Below, one piece after another: positions 25,674-34,972 of a DNA stretch of 39,661 nt; position 1 is the stretch's first letter; the number at the start of each line of letters is the position of its first letter. Origin of the DNA: Rhodobiaceae bacterium (GTDB lineage Bacteria > Pseudomonadota > Alphaproteobacteria > Rhizobiales > JAKPQE01); NCBI GenBank assembly GCA_028278505.1, contig JANQEG010000044.1, positions 1-39,661 on the forward strand. The letters are read 5' to 3'. The position numbers and the translations under genes were made by a program. Under the pieces are notes generated by a model. It had not been told where the DNA came from and searched no databases. It was given only the letters and a program-made list of their open reading frames with translations.

Positions 25674-25989
25674 GTCCTCCCGGCACCCCCAGGGCAATCG
25701 CATTTGGGCAGTTGGCTTCGGCGCAACGTCCCCTTGCGATGGCCGAGGAAAACGGCCGGCTGCGCACGGCCTCCAAAGCCCTCTCCCCTCCGGGGAGAGG
25801 GCCCAAGTGAGGGGGGATAAACAACTAGCCCCGATCACCCTCACCCGACTTCGCCCAACGGTTCGGCTTCGCCTCACCGGGTCTCCGTTGCCCTCTCCCT
25901 CAAGGGAGAGGGTGAGGTCCGAGGACTTCGCATATGCAATAGCCTTGCCGGCACCCCGGCCATCAGGCTTCCGCGGCTAAAGTGTCCGC
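25674..25989. other. Intergenic region with paired hairpins
   Basis: The gap between two convergent transcription units (flippase, + strand; 3-hydroxyacyl-CoA dehydrogenase, - strand) holds CCCTCTCCCC-TCC-GGGGAGAGGG (25779-25801) and CCCTCTCCC-TCAA-GGGAGAGGG (25891-25912). They resemble dispersed intergenic repeats of proteobacteria and may end transcription from both sides. No gene is seen. Confidence 0.6.
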
Positions 25990-27051
25990 CTAGGCGTGGG
26001 CGGCGCGGATCGAACCGACAAGTTCGTTTGCCGCCTCTTCCCCCATATCCGCGAGCAGTTTTCCCGGCGTATTGGTGAAGCGGAAGGCGAGGCTCGCGCC
26101 CTTGTCGATATCGTCAAGCGTGGTGACGCCTTCGTCCAGTTCCTCGCGAACCGGAAGCAGCACGGCGGCCGTCAGCCGGTCAGACATTTTGCGGACGATG
26201 TCGGGATCGAGCGTGTCGGGCGTCTCCTCGATCTCCCAGGCGGCGCCGCGCTCGCCATGGTCGATCAGCCCCTGCGCCGGCGCATAGAACGGGCCGAGCG
26301 GGGCGAGATTGCGCACCGCGTTGAGATTGGTCGCGGTGCCGACGATGTTCATGACCGCAAAGGGCCCGAGCGCCAGGCCGAAGGTCTCCTTGGCGACGAT
26401 GTCGATCTGGCCGGTGGTGGCCAGCCCCTCATCGAGCAGGCGCACGGCCTCATTGGTGTAAGGGCAGAAGAAGCGGTTCAGCGCAAACCCGTTCTGGTCC
26501 TTGCAGGCAATCGCTTCCTTGCCGGTCGCCGACAGGAAGGCGCCGGCCTTCTCCAGCACATCGGGCGCCGTTTCGGGGCCGCGGATCAGCTCGACCACGG
26601 GATTGATCTCGGCCGGGCTGAAATAGTGCAGGCCGCAGAAGCGCTGCTTGCGGCGCAGCGCCGCCGCGATCTCGGCCAGACGCAGGCAGCTTGTATTGCT
26701 GGCGAGGATCGCGTCGTCCGAAACGATGCCCTCGATCTCGGCGAAGATGGCCTGCTTCAGATCGAGGTTTTCGAACACCGCCTCGATGACCAGATCGCTG
26801 CCGGCCAGCGCCGCGTTTTCCGTGGCCGCGGTGAGGCGGCCGGCGATCCGGTCGGCTTCGGGCGCTGCGATACGCTCTTTCTGCACCTGCCGCGCAAGAT
26901 AGGCGTCGAGCTTGGCGCGCGCGCCGTCAAGCGCGCCCGCACTGCGATCGGTCAGCACGACATCGAAGCCGTTCACCGCGCAGTTGATCATGATGCCGGC
27001 GCCCATCGTCCCGGCGCCGACAATCCCGATCCGTTCGATCATTCGATTCAT
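25990..27051 (-). CDS. 3-hydroxyacyl-CoA dehydrogenase
   Basis: A 353-residue NAD-dependent enzyme of beta-oxidation. Rossmann motif GIVGAGTMGAGI (9-20), the LVIEAVFENLDLK and SNTSCL segments, and active-site HYFSPAEINPVVELI and GFALNRF follow the family. It is longer than short-chain forms (about 290) and has a second C-terminal helical domain, like the dehydrogenase part of FadB. ATG 27051 overlaps the thiolase stop (ATGA), so the two are coupled. An upstream in-frame start would extend into the thiolase gene. It converts 3-hydroxyacyl-CoA to 3-ketoacyl-CoA, the substrate of the thiolase. Confidence 0.92.
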   Translation of the reverse strand: MNRMIERIGIVGAGTMGAGIMINCAVNGFDVVLTDRSAGALDGARAKLDAYLARQVQKERIAAPEADRIAGRLTAATENAALAGSDLVIEAVFENLDLKQAIFAEIEGIVSDDAILASNTSCLRLAEIAAALRRKQRFCGLHYFSPAEINPVVELIRGPETAPDVLEKAGAFLSATGKEAIACKDQNGFALNRFFCPYTNEAVRLLDEGLATTGQIDIVAKETFGLALGPFAVMNIVGTATNLNAVRNLAPLGPFYAPAQGLIDHGERGAAWEIEETPDTLDPDIVRKMSDRLTAAVLLPVREELDEGVTTLDDIDKGASLAFRFTNTPGKLLADMGEEAANELVGSIRAAHA

Positions 27052-28232
27052 CCCGTCATGTTCTCGACAATCAGCGCAATGCCCTGACCGCCGCCGATGC
27101 ACATGGTGGCCGCGCCCTTTTTCGCGCCGGTACGCTTCATTTCGTAAAGCAGCTTGGTGGCGATGATCGCGCCGCTGGCGCCGATCGGGTGACCGATGGC
27201 CACCGCGCCGCCATTGGGATTGACCTTCGCCGGATCGAGGCCGAGCTCTTTGGCCACCGCGCAGGCCTGGGCCGAGAAGGCCTCGTTGGATTCCACCACC
27301 TCCAGATCGTCGACGGTCAGTCCGGCCTTGGCCAAGGCGTTCTGCATGGCCGGCACCGGCCCCATGCCCATATAGCGCGGATCGACGCCGGCATGGCCGT
27401 AGGCCAGCACCCGCGCCATCGGCTTTACGCCCCGTGCCTCCGCCGCTTCGGCGGTCATCAGCACGAGCGTGGCCGAGCCGTCATTGATGCCGGAAGCATT
27501 GCCGGCCGTCACCCCGCCATCCTTCTTGAAGGCGGCGCGCAGCTTGGCCATGTTTTCCACGGTGGCATCGGCGCGCACATGTTCGTCGGTCTCGAACACG
27601 GTATCGCCCTTGCGGCTCTTGATCACCATCGGCACGATCTGTTCCTTGAACCGGCCCTCATCGATCGCCCGCGCCGCGCGGTGATGGCTTTCGACCGCGA
27701 ACGCGTCCTGGTCTTCGCGGCTGATGCCGTATTTGTCCGCCACGTTCTCAGCCGTGATGCCCATATGGCCGTGGCCGAACGGATCGTGCAGCGCCGCCGT
27801 CATCATGTCGACGAGCTGGCTGTCGCCCATGCGCTGGCCCCAGCGGTTCGACGGCAGCGTATAGGCGGCCCGGCTCATGCTTTCGGTGCCGCCGGCGATC
27901 GCGACATCGGCATCGCCGAGCGCCAGAACCTGGATCGCCGAGGCGACCGCCTGCAGCCCCGACCCGCACAGCCGGTTCACCGTCAGCGCCGGCGCAGCTT
28001 CAGGCACCCCGGCCTCGAGCGCGATCGTGCGCGACACATACATATCCCGCGGCTCGGTGTGGATCACATTGCCGTAAAACACCTGCTGGATGTCGCCCGC
28101 CTCGACGCCGGCGCGTTCGATCGCCTCACGGGCCGTCGCCACGCCCAGATCGGTCGGCGTGAATCCCTTGAGCGAGCCGCCGTAATCCCCGACGGCCGTG
28201 CGCGCGGCAGAAGCGATAACGATATCTTTCAT
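27048..28232 (-). CDS. Acetyl-CoA acyltransferase (thiolase)
   Basis: A 394-residue thiolase, the usual length. Active-site Cys89 lies in VNRLCGSGLQAV, the His motif is NPNGGAVAIGHPIGASGA, and the second Cys is in TMCIGGGQGIAL. It cleaves 3-ketoacyl-CoA or runs in reverse for acetoacetyl-CoA formation; which one cannot be told. ATG 28232 has GGAGGAAATA just upstream. First gene of a two-gene operon with the coupled dehydrogenase. Confidence 0.94.
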   Translation of the reverse strand: MKDIVIASAARTAVGDYGGSLKGFTPTDLGVATAREAIERAGVEAGDIQQVFYGNVIHTEPRDMYVSRTIALEAGVPEAAPALTVNRLCGSGLQAVASAIQVLALGDADVAIAGGTESMSRAAYTLPSNRWGQRMGDSQLVDMMTAALHDPFGHGHMGITAENVADKYGISREDQDAFAVESHHRAARAIDEGRFKEQIVPMVIKSRKGDTVFETDEHVRADATVENMAKLRAAFKKDGGVTAGNASGINDGSATLVLMTAEAAEARGVKPMARVLAYGHAGVDPRYMGMGPVPAMQNALAKAGLTVDDLEVVESNEAFSAQACAVAKELGLDPAKVNPNGGAVAIGHPIGASGAIIATKLLYEMKRTGAKKGAATMCIGGGQGIALIVENMTG

Positions 28233-29443
28233 GGGTATTTCCTCCTACAACGATGATCAGAGCCACTCATTCCGGATAGATAGATAGGGAGGCGGCGGCC
28301 GGAGTGGACACACTATACGGAAATCCCCGTCCGCCCTATTGCCGATTTTCGACGACGCCGACAAAAACGCCTTGGGCCGGGCGCCTATCCGGGCCCTGCG
28401 CGGCTTCCGCCGGTGTCCGGCTTGGTTGGCCGAGGTCGTCATAGGCTTATTGTCGTGATGGCGCTTTGCGACTGAAGTGACGCTTGGACATGGCGGCTGG
28501 CCTCTCGTCTCGACGTCACCACCCAACCCCTCTCCAGTGACCACCTGGTTTATCCTTGTGGTCCATTGCCCGCGTCGAAGGTGCCGGATTGCGCATGTGC
28601 TTCAAAATCCGCACCTTCCCCGCGAAAGCGCTAGGGGATGCACACTTCTTGCCGATCTGCGCCGCTCCGGGCGCGAGAAATCTGCGCGCGAGGACAGCCT
28701 TTTGGCACCTCACCCGCGAAAGCGGGTGCCCATTGGCTAATCCGTCCTTATTGGCGCTTGTTTTGTCAGTCGATTCTTCAATCCACAACAGCCAAGGACA
28801 GTGCGTATCGAGAGGATAATTGGATTCCCGCTTCCGCGGGAAAGGTGGACAAAGGCACGGTCGCGCTAATCGGCCATTACATCAATTCGGCGACGTTCGA
28901 ACAGGGATATGTCCTGAAATGCAACGCGTCAGGCGATCGATCGATGTCGTGCCGGTATGCGGCTTTTTGAGATCTGTGCATACCCTAGCGCGAAAGCGGG
29001 GAACCATTGGCACGGGCGACAAATCCCTGGTCCAACTAATAAATTCGAGGCGTCGCCCGGATTGCAGCCGACAACCCGTGCTGAGCGGGGCAACAGACTC
29101 CCGCTTTCGCGGAAGCGGCGGGTGGTGTGGGCGTTTACGTGAACGACGCCGCCGCCCCATCGTCGTCATTGCCGGGCTTGTCCCGGCAATCCTGTGACTC
29201 TGTTTTCAGACGGTCAGGCCCCATGGATCACCGGGACAAGCCCGGTGATGACACGGGAGAAGGCTGCGAGAGCGCGTGCAGGAGCCTCACCCGGACATCA
29301 GTGGCGGCGGCCGGGCAATACAATCCAAGGCCGCCCGCCGCCCCGAACCGGCTCACCGCCACGGCGAGCGCAAAGCCCGATGCAAGTGTTCCGGACGCGG
29401 CGCGACACAGGCCCCGCCGCTCATCGGGAATCAAGCAACCGGT
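28233..29443. other. 1.2-kb gene-free region rich in hairpin repeats
   Basis: Open frames here are short, on both strands, and lack family features. The stretch includes a rearranged piece of the mosaic repeat (GTCACCACC...GGTTTATCC...GTGGTCCATTG, about 28515-28567), stem-loops CACCCGC-GAAA-GCGGGTG (28711-28728) and TTCCCGC-TTCC-GCGGGAA (28825-28842), a related GC stem near 29098-29123, and the paired unit at 29168-29249. It probably collects dispersed intergenic repeats. Confidence 0.6.
29168..29249. repeat. BIME-like pair of inverted hairpins
   Basis: ATTGCCGGG-CTTGT-CCCGGCAAT (29168-29190) and ATCACCGGG-ACAAG-CCCGGTGAT (29227-29249) are two stem-loops that are inverted relatives of each other, their loops CTTGT and ACAAG being exact complements. 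This matches intergenic REP/BIME-type units common in Alphaproteobacteria. Confidence 0.7.
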
Positions 29444-29719
29444 TCAGTCGACCGACAGCCCGCGCTGGGGCTGGATTTCGGTGGTCACCGGTTTCCGCTT
29501 CTGCGTCCGCTGCCCGTCACCGCCGGGGATCTCGATCGGTGTGGCAAAGACGTTCCCCTGCCGGTTTCCCTGTGGATCGGTTGTTTGCCCGCCGCCACCG
29601 GGGATTTCGATCGGTGTGGCGAAGACCGTTCCCGGTCGTTTGGCTTCCTGCGCACTGGCCGTCGCCGCCGCCGCAACAACAGCGACCGCGGCGATGGCAA
29701 TCAAGGTTTTCCCTAACAT
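29444..29719 (-). CDS. Small secreted protein with a duplicated VFATPIEIPGG motif
   Basis: A 91-residue protein: signal peptide (MLGKTLIAIAAVAVVAAAAT, cleavage after ASA near residue 24), then two copies of G-x-VFATPIEIPGG-x-GQ (about 31-46 and 55-70) separated by TTDPQGNRQ, and a basic tail. No known family is recognised. ATG 29719 has GGAGAGGGG just upstream, and the signal peptide begins there. It lies 257 bp downstream of the podJ-like gene on the same strand. The repeats could form beta strands or bind a partner; function unknown. Confidence 0.68.
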   Translation of the reverse strand: MLGKTLIAIAAVAVVAAAATASAQEAKRPGTVFATPIEIPGGGGQTTDPQGNRQGNVFATPIEIPGGDGQRTQKRKPVTTEIQPQRGLSVD

Positions 29720-29902
29720 TGCCCCTCTCCAATTTCGGGTGGATACCTGACATGTAAGTCGTGCCGACGGGCGCACAACAACGATTGCCGGATCGCGCTG
29801 CGGCCAATGCACGCAAGCGGCGCATGAAGGCGGCGATGGCCGCGCACGGGCGCCGCCGCCGGCTGAAGATTTCACTGATTTTCAGGCGTTCACCGCCCTT
29901 TG

Positions 29903-29928
29903 AGGAGGCGTTAAAGCGACCGCCTCCT
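29903..29928 (-). terminator. Candidate hairpin terminator after the podJ-like gene
   Basis: AGGAGGCG and CGCCTCCT are 8-bp inverse arms around a 10-base loop, about 50 bases past the stop on the - strand. There is no clear T-run, so it may equally be a stabilising hairpin. Confidence 0.35.
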
Positions 29929-29976
29929 TGCCGTGATCATCACGACAAGCCGGCCGAAGACCGCGCCAGACAGGCT

Positions 29977-32900
29977 CTAGACCCGCTCCGATTGCAGCGC
30001 CCGCAGCAGAACCGGCCCGATCTTGCCGGTCTCCGGCAGGCTGTTGCTGCGCTGGAACGCCCGCACCGCCTCGCGGGTGCGCGGACCGGCGACGCCGTCG
30101 GCGGTGCCGGCATCGAAGCCGAGCCGGTTCAAGAGCTCCTGCGCCTGGCGGATCATCCCCGGCGTTTCGACCGATGCCGTGTGATCGGGCGCGTCGCCCC
30201 AGCCCTCGGCCGGCATGTCCGCCTTGTTGGCCTTTGGATTGGGGTTCTGGCGCTGCCAGGTCTGGAACAGCAGGCGCGCCTCGGCGAGCAGGCCCTCGTC
30301 GAGCGCATTGGCGATCGCATCGCGTTTCTTGGCCGCGTCCTCGTCGCCCTGCGCCGCGGCGAGCGCGAACCATTTGTAGGATTCCCGGAAGTCGCGATCG
30401 ACCCCGATCCCCTTGGCGTAGAGAATGCCGAGATTGTACTGGCTGTCCTTGAGGCCGTAATCGCCGGCGGCAAGGAACCATTTCAGCGCCGAATCCAGAT
30501 CCGGCGTGCCGTCGGCGCCCTCGGCGTAGATGACGGCGATGTTGTGCATGGCCTTGACGTTGCCCTGCTCGGCCGCCTTGGCGTACCAGCTCTGCGCGAT
30601 CGCCAAATCCTTGCCGACCCCCTGGCCCTTCTCGTAAAGGCTGCCGAGCCGGTACTGGGCGACCGCGAGCCCTTGCGCGGCGGCGCGCTCGTACCATTCC
30701 GCCGCCGTCTTCAGATCCTGCGCCACGCCGCGGCCTTCGGTGTAGCGGGCCCCGACCTCGAACTGGGCCGACGGGTTGCCGCGGGCAGCCGCGGTGCGCA
30801 GGCGAAGCGAACCGATCTCATCGGGCGGCATCGGCGCCGTCTTCAACTCGCCGCCGGGCGTATCGAAGGTCTCGGCCGCCGCGGTTTCAACCGAACCCGC
30901 AGTATCGGCGGCCGGCGTCGCCATCCGCATCGGCGCAGCACTGCCGTCATCGTCGGCCACGAGGCTGGTCGGCATATCCTGGCCGCCGGCCTGAGGCGCG
31001 GCAGGGCCCTCGGAGGTCGGCGTACCCTCGGGCGTATCGTCGATCACGCCGGTGGCGGCGTCGACGCTCTCGTCGGCCGGCTCCGCGGCCGCCTCGGCGG
31101 CGGCATCCTCCGCCGCATCCTCGGGCACCGCGGCCGGCGCCTGATCGCCATTGCCGAGCGTCTCGGTCGGCGCACTGGTCTCGGCGACTTCGACGATGCC
31201 CTCGTCCTCGGCCGGGCCGAAAAGCTGCAGGGCGCCGAAGGCGAGCACGACGATCGCCAGGGCGATCATGAGCATCCGCCGCCGATCGCCGGTCACCTGA
31301 GCGAGGCCGAACCGGCCGCCGCCGTCATTCGCGGGCGTCTGGACCGGCCGTTCGTCGGCTCTGGGCGCCTTGACCGCCTTGTCGCCGCGCTTCGGTCTTG
31401 CGGCCGGCTTTGCCGCCGCCTTTGATTCCCTTTTCGAGGATTTCGGCGACAATCTGTTGCGAATCGCCGCCCATCTCCCGACTTTCGGCTGATCGCCCTC
31501 CTCGGTCATTTCGCTCGCGGCAACCTGCGCGGCGCGACGCGCTGCGGCAATGAAGCTGGCCTTCGGATCGTCGGCCTCGGCCGCACCGCCGGCCGCCGCC
31601 CCGGCCTGCATCCGCGGCTTGCCCGATCCCGGCTCGAGCGGGCGGGTGTCCTCCGACCAGTCGGCCGCCGGCACCTCATCCCGGCCGGGCGGCGCCATCG
31701 ACGCGTCGTCCGGACCTCTCGGCGGCATCGGCGCCTGCCGGTCGGACCGGCGGCGGCCGTCGCTCTCATCGGCGACGTCTTGCGGCAGTTCGGCCGGTGG
31801 CGGCGGATCGGCCGCGGGAACCGCGGACCCGGCGGCCGGTTCGGCCACGGTTTCGACTTCCGATTCCAGCGCCGACAACCGTCCGGCAATGGTCTTCAAG
31901 GTGTCCTGCACGGCCTGCAGCGTTTCGATCGTGCGCCGGTCGGAAATGCTGGCGGCATCCTGCAGCGACCGCATCTCGTCGCGCAGCGCCTGCACCATCG
32001 ACTCGGCGCCGGCCGGCGAATTTGCCGGTCGCTCGCCGAAATCCTGCACCGCCTGCCGGGCGGCTTCGCGCGCAGCATCAAATGCGCCATCCTGGGACGA
32101 GGCGACAAGCGCCTGGATTTGCGCGAGGTTTTCCTCGATCCGCGCCATGTCGGCGAAGCGCCGGTCGGCCGATTCCAGACGTTCCGCCATGCGGCCGATC
32201 TGCGCTTCAAGCTGGGCCAGCACGCCGGACTCGGCGCCGGAAGGCCGGCCCGTCTCCAGCCGTTCGGCGAGATCGCGGATCTGCTCCTCGAGCGCTTCGG
32301 TATCGCGCGCCGGCATCGCCGTCATCACCTGCCGGAGGCCGGCGATCTCTTCGGTGAGTTCGGCGAAATCGGGCGCCGGCGCACCGGCGGCGCTGTCGAG
32401 CCGGTCGAGCAGGCCGGCAACCTGCGCCTCGATCCGGTCCACCGGAAGCTGTCCGGCCTCGGGTTTGCGTTCGAGCGCCTCGTTGAGCCGGGCGACCTGG
32501 TCGGTCAGCGAGTCCAGCGACGGCAAGGCCGCCTGGCCGGGATCGATGCGGTCGAGCTTGTCGGCGATTTCGACGACGCGCCCTTCCAAAGCCTGGACCG
32601 CCTCAAGGCTGGCCGGATCGGTGATCGCCCGCTGCAACTGGTCGAGGCGCCCGGCGATTTCCGCCGACATGCCCGAATCGGCCAAGGCGTCGCGGCTCTC
32701 CAGCCGGTCGACCTTTTCGGCCAGGTGCGCGACGCGGGCGTCGAGCACATCGAGAAGATCGCGCACGTCGAGCCGCTCGATCGCCTGGCGCAGGCCGGCG
32801 AGGTCGCGGTGGATTTCGTCGAGCGCCGCCGTCGGTCCGACCTCGGTCTGCACCGAATCGAGGCGCTGCACGATCGAATCATAGCCCGCCTGCAGCCGAT

Positions 32901-34662
32901 CGAGCTCGCGCACGATTGGCGTCATGTCGATGGCGCCGCGGAGCATGGCAAGCTGCTCGCGGAATTCGTCGAGCACCGCGCTGTCGGCGCCGATGCGCGC
33001 CGCCATGTCCAGTTTCGACGACAGCCGGCTGATCTCGGCCCCGAGCGTGTCGAACGCCTGGGTCATGCCGTCGCCTTCGATTGAGTGGCGCAGGGCGCTG
33101 ACATCGTCGCGCAATTCGGCGATATCCCGGCCGCCGCTCGCCGCGCCGATCTCGTCGAGTTTCGCCGCGAGCGTCGCCACCGCACGATCGATGCCGTGAT
33201 CGTTTTCCACCTGCGAGCGCAGACCGGCGACCTCCGCGGTCAGCATTTCGATTTCGGAGGACTGCGTCGGCCGCTGCGCCAGTTCGTCGATACGCGCCGA
33301 CAATTGCTCGATCGCGCCGGCCGAAGCGCTGTTGCGGTCGACGGTTGCCCGGAGTTTGGCAATCTCCGCCATCAGCCGCGCCGAGCCGTCGTCGCTGCGT
33401 TCCCGTTCGAACAGGGTGTCGATCTTCTCGGCAAGCGTTTCGATGTGCCGCCTGGTTTCGTCGGTTCCGGCAATGGCACCGCGCAACTCCACGATCTCGC
33501 CGCGCAGTGCGTCGATCTCCCGAGCGCTGCGGTCGTCTTCGCGCAATTCCTCGATTCTGCGCGACAGCGCCATGAGCTGACGGTCGACGGCCGGCTCCGC
33601 TGCTTCCTCCACGCGCGCCGAAGTTTCGCCGTCGAGCGCGCGCTGCCGCGCCGCGATTTCGTTCACCAGATCGCCATTGGCGCCGCCCGCCGGCGGCCCC
33701 TCTTGAGGAGTGGCGGCGGCAACCGGAGTGGGCCGTTGCGAACCGTATTCGATCGCCGCCGTGCGGCCGGTCAGCTCGGCGAGCCGGGCTTCGATCCGGC
33801 GGAAGCGTTCGTCCTGCACGGCGTATGCGCCGGCCGGCGCGGGATTTGCCGCGACGTGTTCGGGCGCGGCCGCCGGCGTCTGCGAGGCGGTCAGGGCGCC
33901 GATTCGCGCCGCCAGCGCGCCCAGCGAATCGGCGACCGACGCGGTCTGGTCGCCCTCTTCGGCACCGACCCGGCGGCGCAGCCTGTCGATTTGCCGGCGC
34001 AGGCCGCCCTGCTGCTGGCGACCGCCGTCGCGGCGCGCCCGGCTCGCCAGGCGCTCGATCTCGCCGAGGCGCGAATCAAGGTCGTGGATCGCGCCCAGCA
34101 CCTCGTCCAGGCGGTCGTCGTCGCGGCCGTCCTGCTGCATCCTGCCGGCGCGATCGCGCAACGCATCGATCGTCGCCCGGTTGATGGCGTCGCTGCGGTC
34201 GATCTGCTCGGCAAGCGCCTCGGTCAGGCGCGAAAGCGCGTGCACGTCGTCATTCTTGCCGGCGCGGTCGCGGCGCGATCGCGGCGGTCCGGCCGATTCG
34301 ACGCGGTCGAGACGGTCCATGATCTGCTCGAGGATGTCGCCGGAGCGCGCGCGGCTCTCCTGCACGCGATGGGCCAGCAGCGCGACCGCCTCGGCGACCT
34401 CGCCGATTTCATCGGCGCTCTCGCGCTCGCCGAGTTCGTCGATCCGGTCGGTGATCTCGTCGAGCCGGCGGCTGAAGTCGTCGCGGCCGCCGGCGGCCTT
34501 GCGCCGTCGATCCGCCGTCCGCGGCCAGTCCCACCCGGCCTGGTCCTCATCATCGGTTACGACGTCGTCGAGCCATTCGGCCAGCGACATGCCACCTCGC
34601 CGCGCGCCGCCGCGTTGGCGTGATCCCGAATTGCGCGCGTTCCAAGGATGTCCAGATCTCAT
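29977..34662 (-). CDS. podJ: PodJ-like polar localization factor
   Basis: A 1561-residue protein. A basic N-terminus precedes a very long Glu/Arg/Asp-rich coiled-coil region (about 60-950) full of heptad-like RIDEL, LAGLR and IDRLE units, then a Pro/Ala-rich stretch. A single membrane segment lies near 1127-1147 (MLMIALAIVVLAFGALQLF), followed by an acidic Ala/Glu linker. Four Sel1 repeats (about 1290-1455, such as AAEWYERAAAQGLAVAQYRLG) and a C-terminal peptidoglycan-binding domain (LLNRLGFDAGTADGVAGPRTREAVRAF, about 1505-1531) complete the layout. This order, cytoplasmic coiled coil then periplasmic Sel1 and peptidoglycan-binding parts, is that of PodJ, which organises a cell pole in Caulobacter and rhizobia. 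It is longer than Caulobacter PodJ (974 residues). ATG 34662 has GAGGT upstream. Codons are strongly GC-biased, which gives long false frames on the opposite strand. Confidence 0.88.
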   Translation of the reverse strand: MRSGHPWNARNSGSRQRGGARRGGMSLAEWLDDVVTDDEDQAGWDWPRTADRRRKAAGGRDDFSRRLDEITDRIDELGERESADEIGEVAEAVALLAHRVQESRARSGDILEQIMDRLDRVESAGPPRSRRDRAGKNDDVHALSRLTEALAEQIDRSDAINRATIDALRDRAGRMQQDGRDDDRLDEVLGAIHDLDSRLGEIERLASRARRDGGRQQQGGLRRQIDRLRRRVGAEEGDQTASVADSLGALAARIGALTASQTPAAAPEHVAANPAPAGAYAVQDERFRRIEARLAELTGRTAAIEYGSQRPTPVAAATPQEGPPAGGANGDLVNEIAARQRALDGETSARVEEAAEPAVDRQLMALSRRIEELREDDRSAREIDALRGEIVELRGAIAGTDETRRHIETLAEKIDTLFERERSDDGSARLMAEIAKLRATVDRNSASAGAIEQLSARIDELAQRPTQSSEIEMLTAEVAGLRSQVENDHGIDRAVATLAAKLDEIGAASGGRDIAELRDDVSALRHSIEGDGMTQAFDTLGAEISRLSSKLDMAARIGADSAVLDEFREQLAMLRGAIDMTPIVRELDRLQAGYDSIVQRLDSVQTEVGPTAALDEIHRDLAGLRQAIERLDVRDLLDVLDARVAHLAEKVDRLESRDALADSGMSAEIAGRLDQLQRAITDPASLEAVQALEGRVVEIADKLDRIDPGQAALPSLDSLTDQVARLNEALERKPEAGQLPVDRIEAQVAGLLDRLDSAAGAPAPDFAELTEEIAGLRQVMTAMPARDTEALEEQIRDLAERLETGRPSGAESGVLAQLEAQIGRMAERLESADRRFADMARIEENLAQIQALVASSQDGAFDAAREAARQAVQDFGERPANSPAGAESMVQALRDEMRSLQDAASISDRRTIETLQAVQDTLKTIAGRLSALESEVETVAEPAAGSAVPAADPPPPAELPQDVADESDGRRRSDRQAPMPPRGPDDASMAPPGRDEVPAADWSEDTRPLEPGSGKPRMQAGAAAGGAAEADDPKASFIAAARRAAQVAASEMTEEGDQPKVGRWAAIRNRLSPKSSKRESKAAAKPAARPKRGDKAVKAPRADERPVQTPANDGGGRFGLAQVTGDRRRMLMIALAIVVLAFGALQLFGPAEDEGIVEVAETSAPTETLGNGDQAPAAVPEDAAEDAAAEAAAEPADESVDAATGVIDDTPEGTPTSEGPAAPQAGGQDMPTSLVADDDGSAAPMRMATPAADTAGSVETAAAETFDTPGGELKTAPMPPDEIGSLRLRTAAARGNPSAQFEVGARYTEGRGVAQDLKTAAEWYERAAAQGLAVAQYRLGSLYEKGQGVGKDLAIAQSWYAKAAEQGNVKAMHNIAVIYAEGADGTPDLDSALKWFLAAGDYGLKDSQYNLGILYAKGIGVDRDFRESYKWFALAAAQGDEDAAKKRDAIANALDEGLLAEARLLFQTWQRQNPNPKANKADMPAEGWGDAPDHTASVETPGMIRQAQELLNRLGFDAGTADGVAGPRTREAVRAFQRSNSLPETGKIGPVLLRALQSERV

Positions 34663-34794
34663 TTTAGACCTCGTCCGCGGGGGCGCTGCCGGAGCCGCGG
34701 TAACCGGATGGAGCAACCGCCGGCGAAGCGCACGCGCTCCTTCATGCCGGTCGTGCCAAGTCAATCGTGGTCGTCAGAGATTTTCCGAATAGGG

Positions 34795-34809
34795 TAAACA
34801 GACGGTTAA
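34795..34809 (-). promoter_or_regulatory. CtrA-like box upstream of podJ
   Basis: Read on the - strand: TTAA-CCGTCTG-TTTA, one base away from the CtrA full site TTAA-N7-TTAA. It is about 133 bp upstream of the podJ ATG. PodJ expression is cell-cycle controlled in Caulobacter, and CtrA is conserved in this class, so the site is plausible, but short motifs recur by chance. Confidence 0.4.
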
Positions 34810-34940
34810 TCGACCCCCCGAAACCTGCCGAAATCGCCGCCGCGACAACCCTTTGCCGGCCTGTGCCCGAACCGCCCCCGGGCGGTGGTGTTTCCGCTCA
34901 CGCGAATTTCACTGGAAAACAGGGGAAATGGACTTGCCGC

Positions 34941-34954
34941 TTACGTTAACGTAA
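34941..34954. promoter_or_regulatory. Palindromic operator candidate for the MerR regulator
   Basis: TTACGTTAACGTAA is a perfect 14-bp palindrome just after a -35-like TTGCCG (34934-34939) and 18 bases before the merR start codon. MerR regulators bind dyads lying between the -35 and -10 boxes. The TTACG/CGTAA arms resemble sites recalled for LiuR-type regulators of branched-chain and fatty acid catabolism. Confidence 0.6.
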
Positions 34955-34972
34955 TATACCTATGGAAACAGC

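Larger units (their letters stand above)
34663..34972. other. Divergent promoter region between podJ and merR
   Basis: A 310-bp gap holding a CtrA-like box (34795-34809), a GC hairpin ACCGCCC-CC-GGGCGGT (34871-34886) and the perfect palindrome ahead of merR (34941-34954). No gene is seen. Confidence 0.6.

Noticed and set aside
29761..34623. Several long + strand frames opposite podJ
   Set aside because: Their compositions mirror the coiled-coil gene, with Arg/Ala/Leu bias and no domain. PodJ layout on the - strand is clear.
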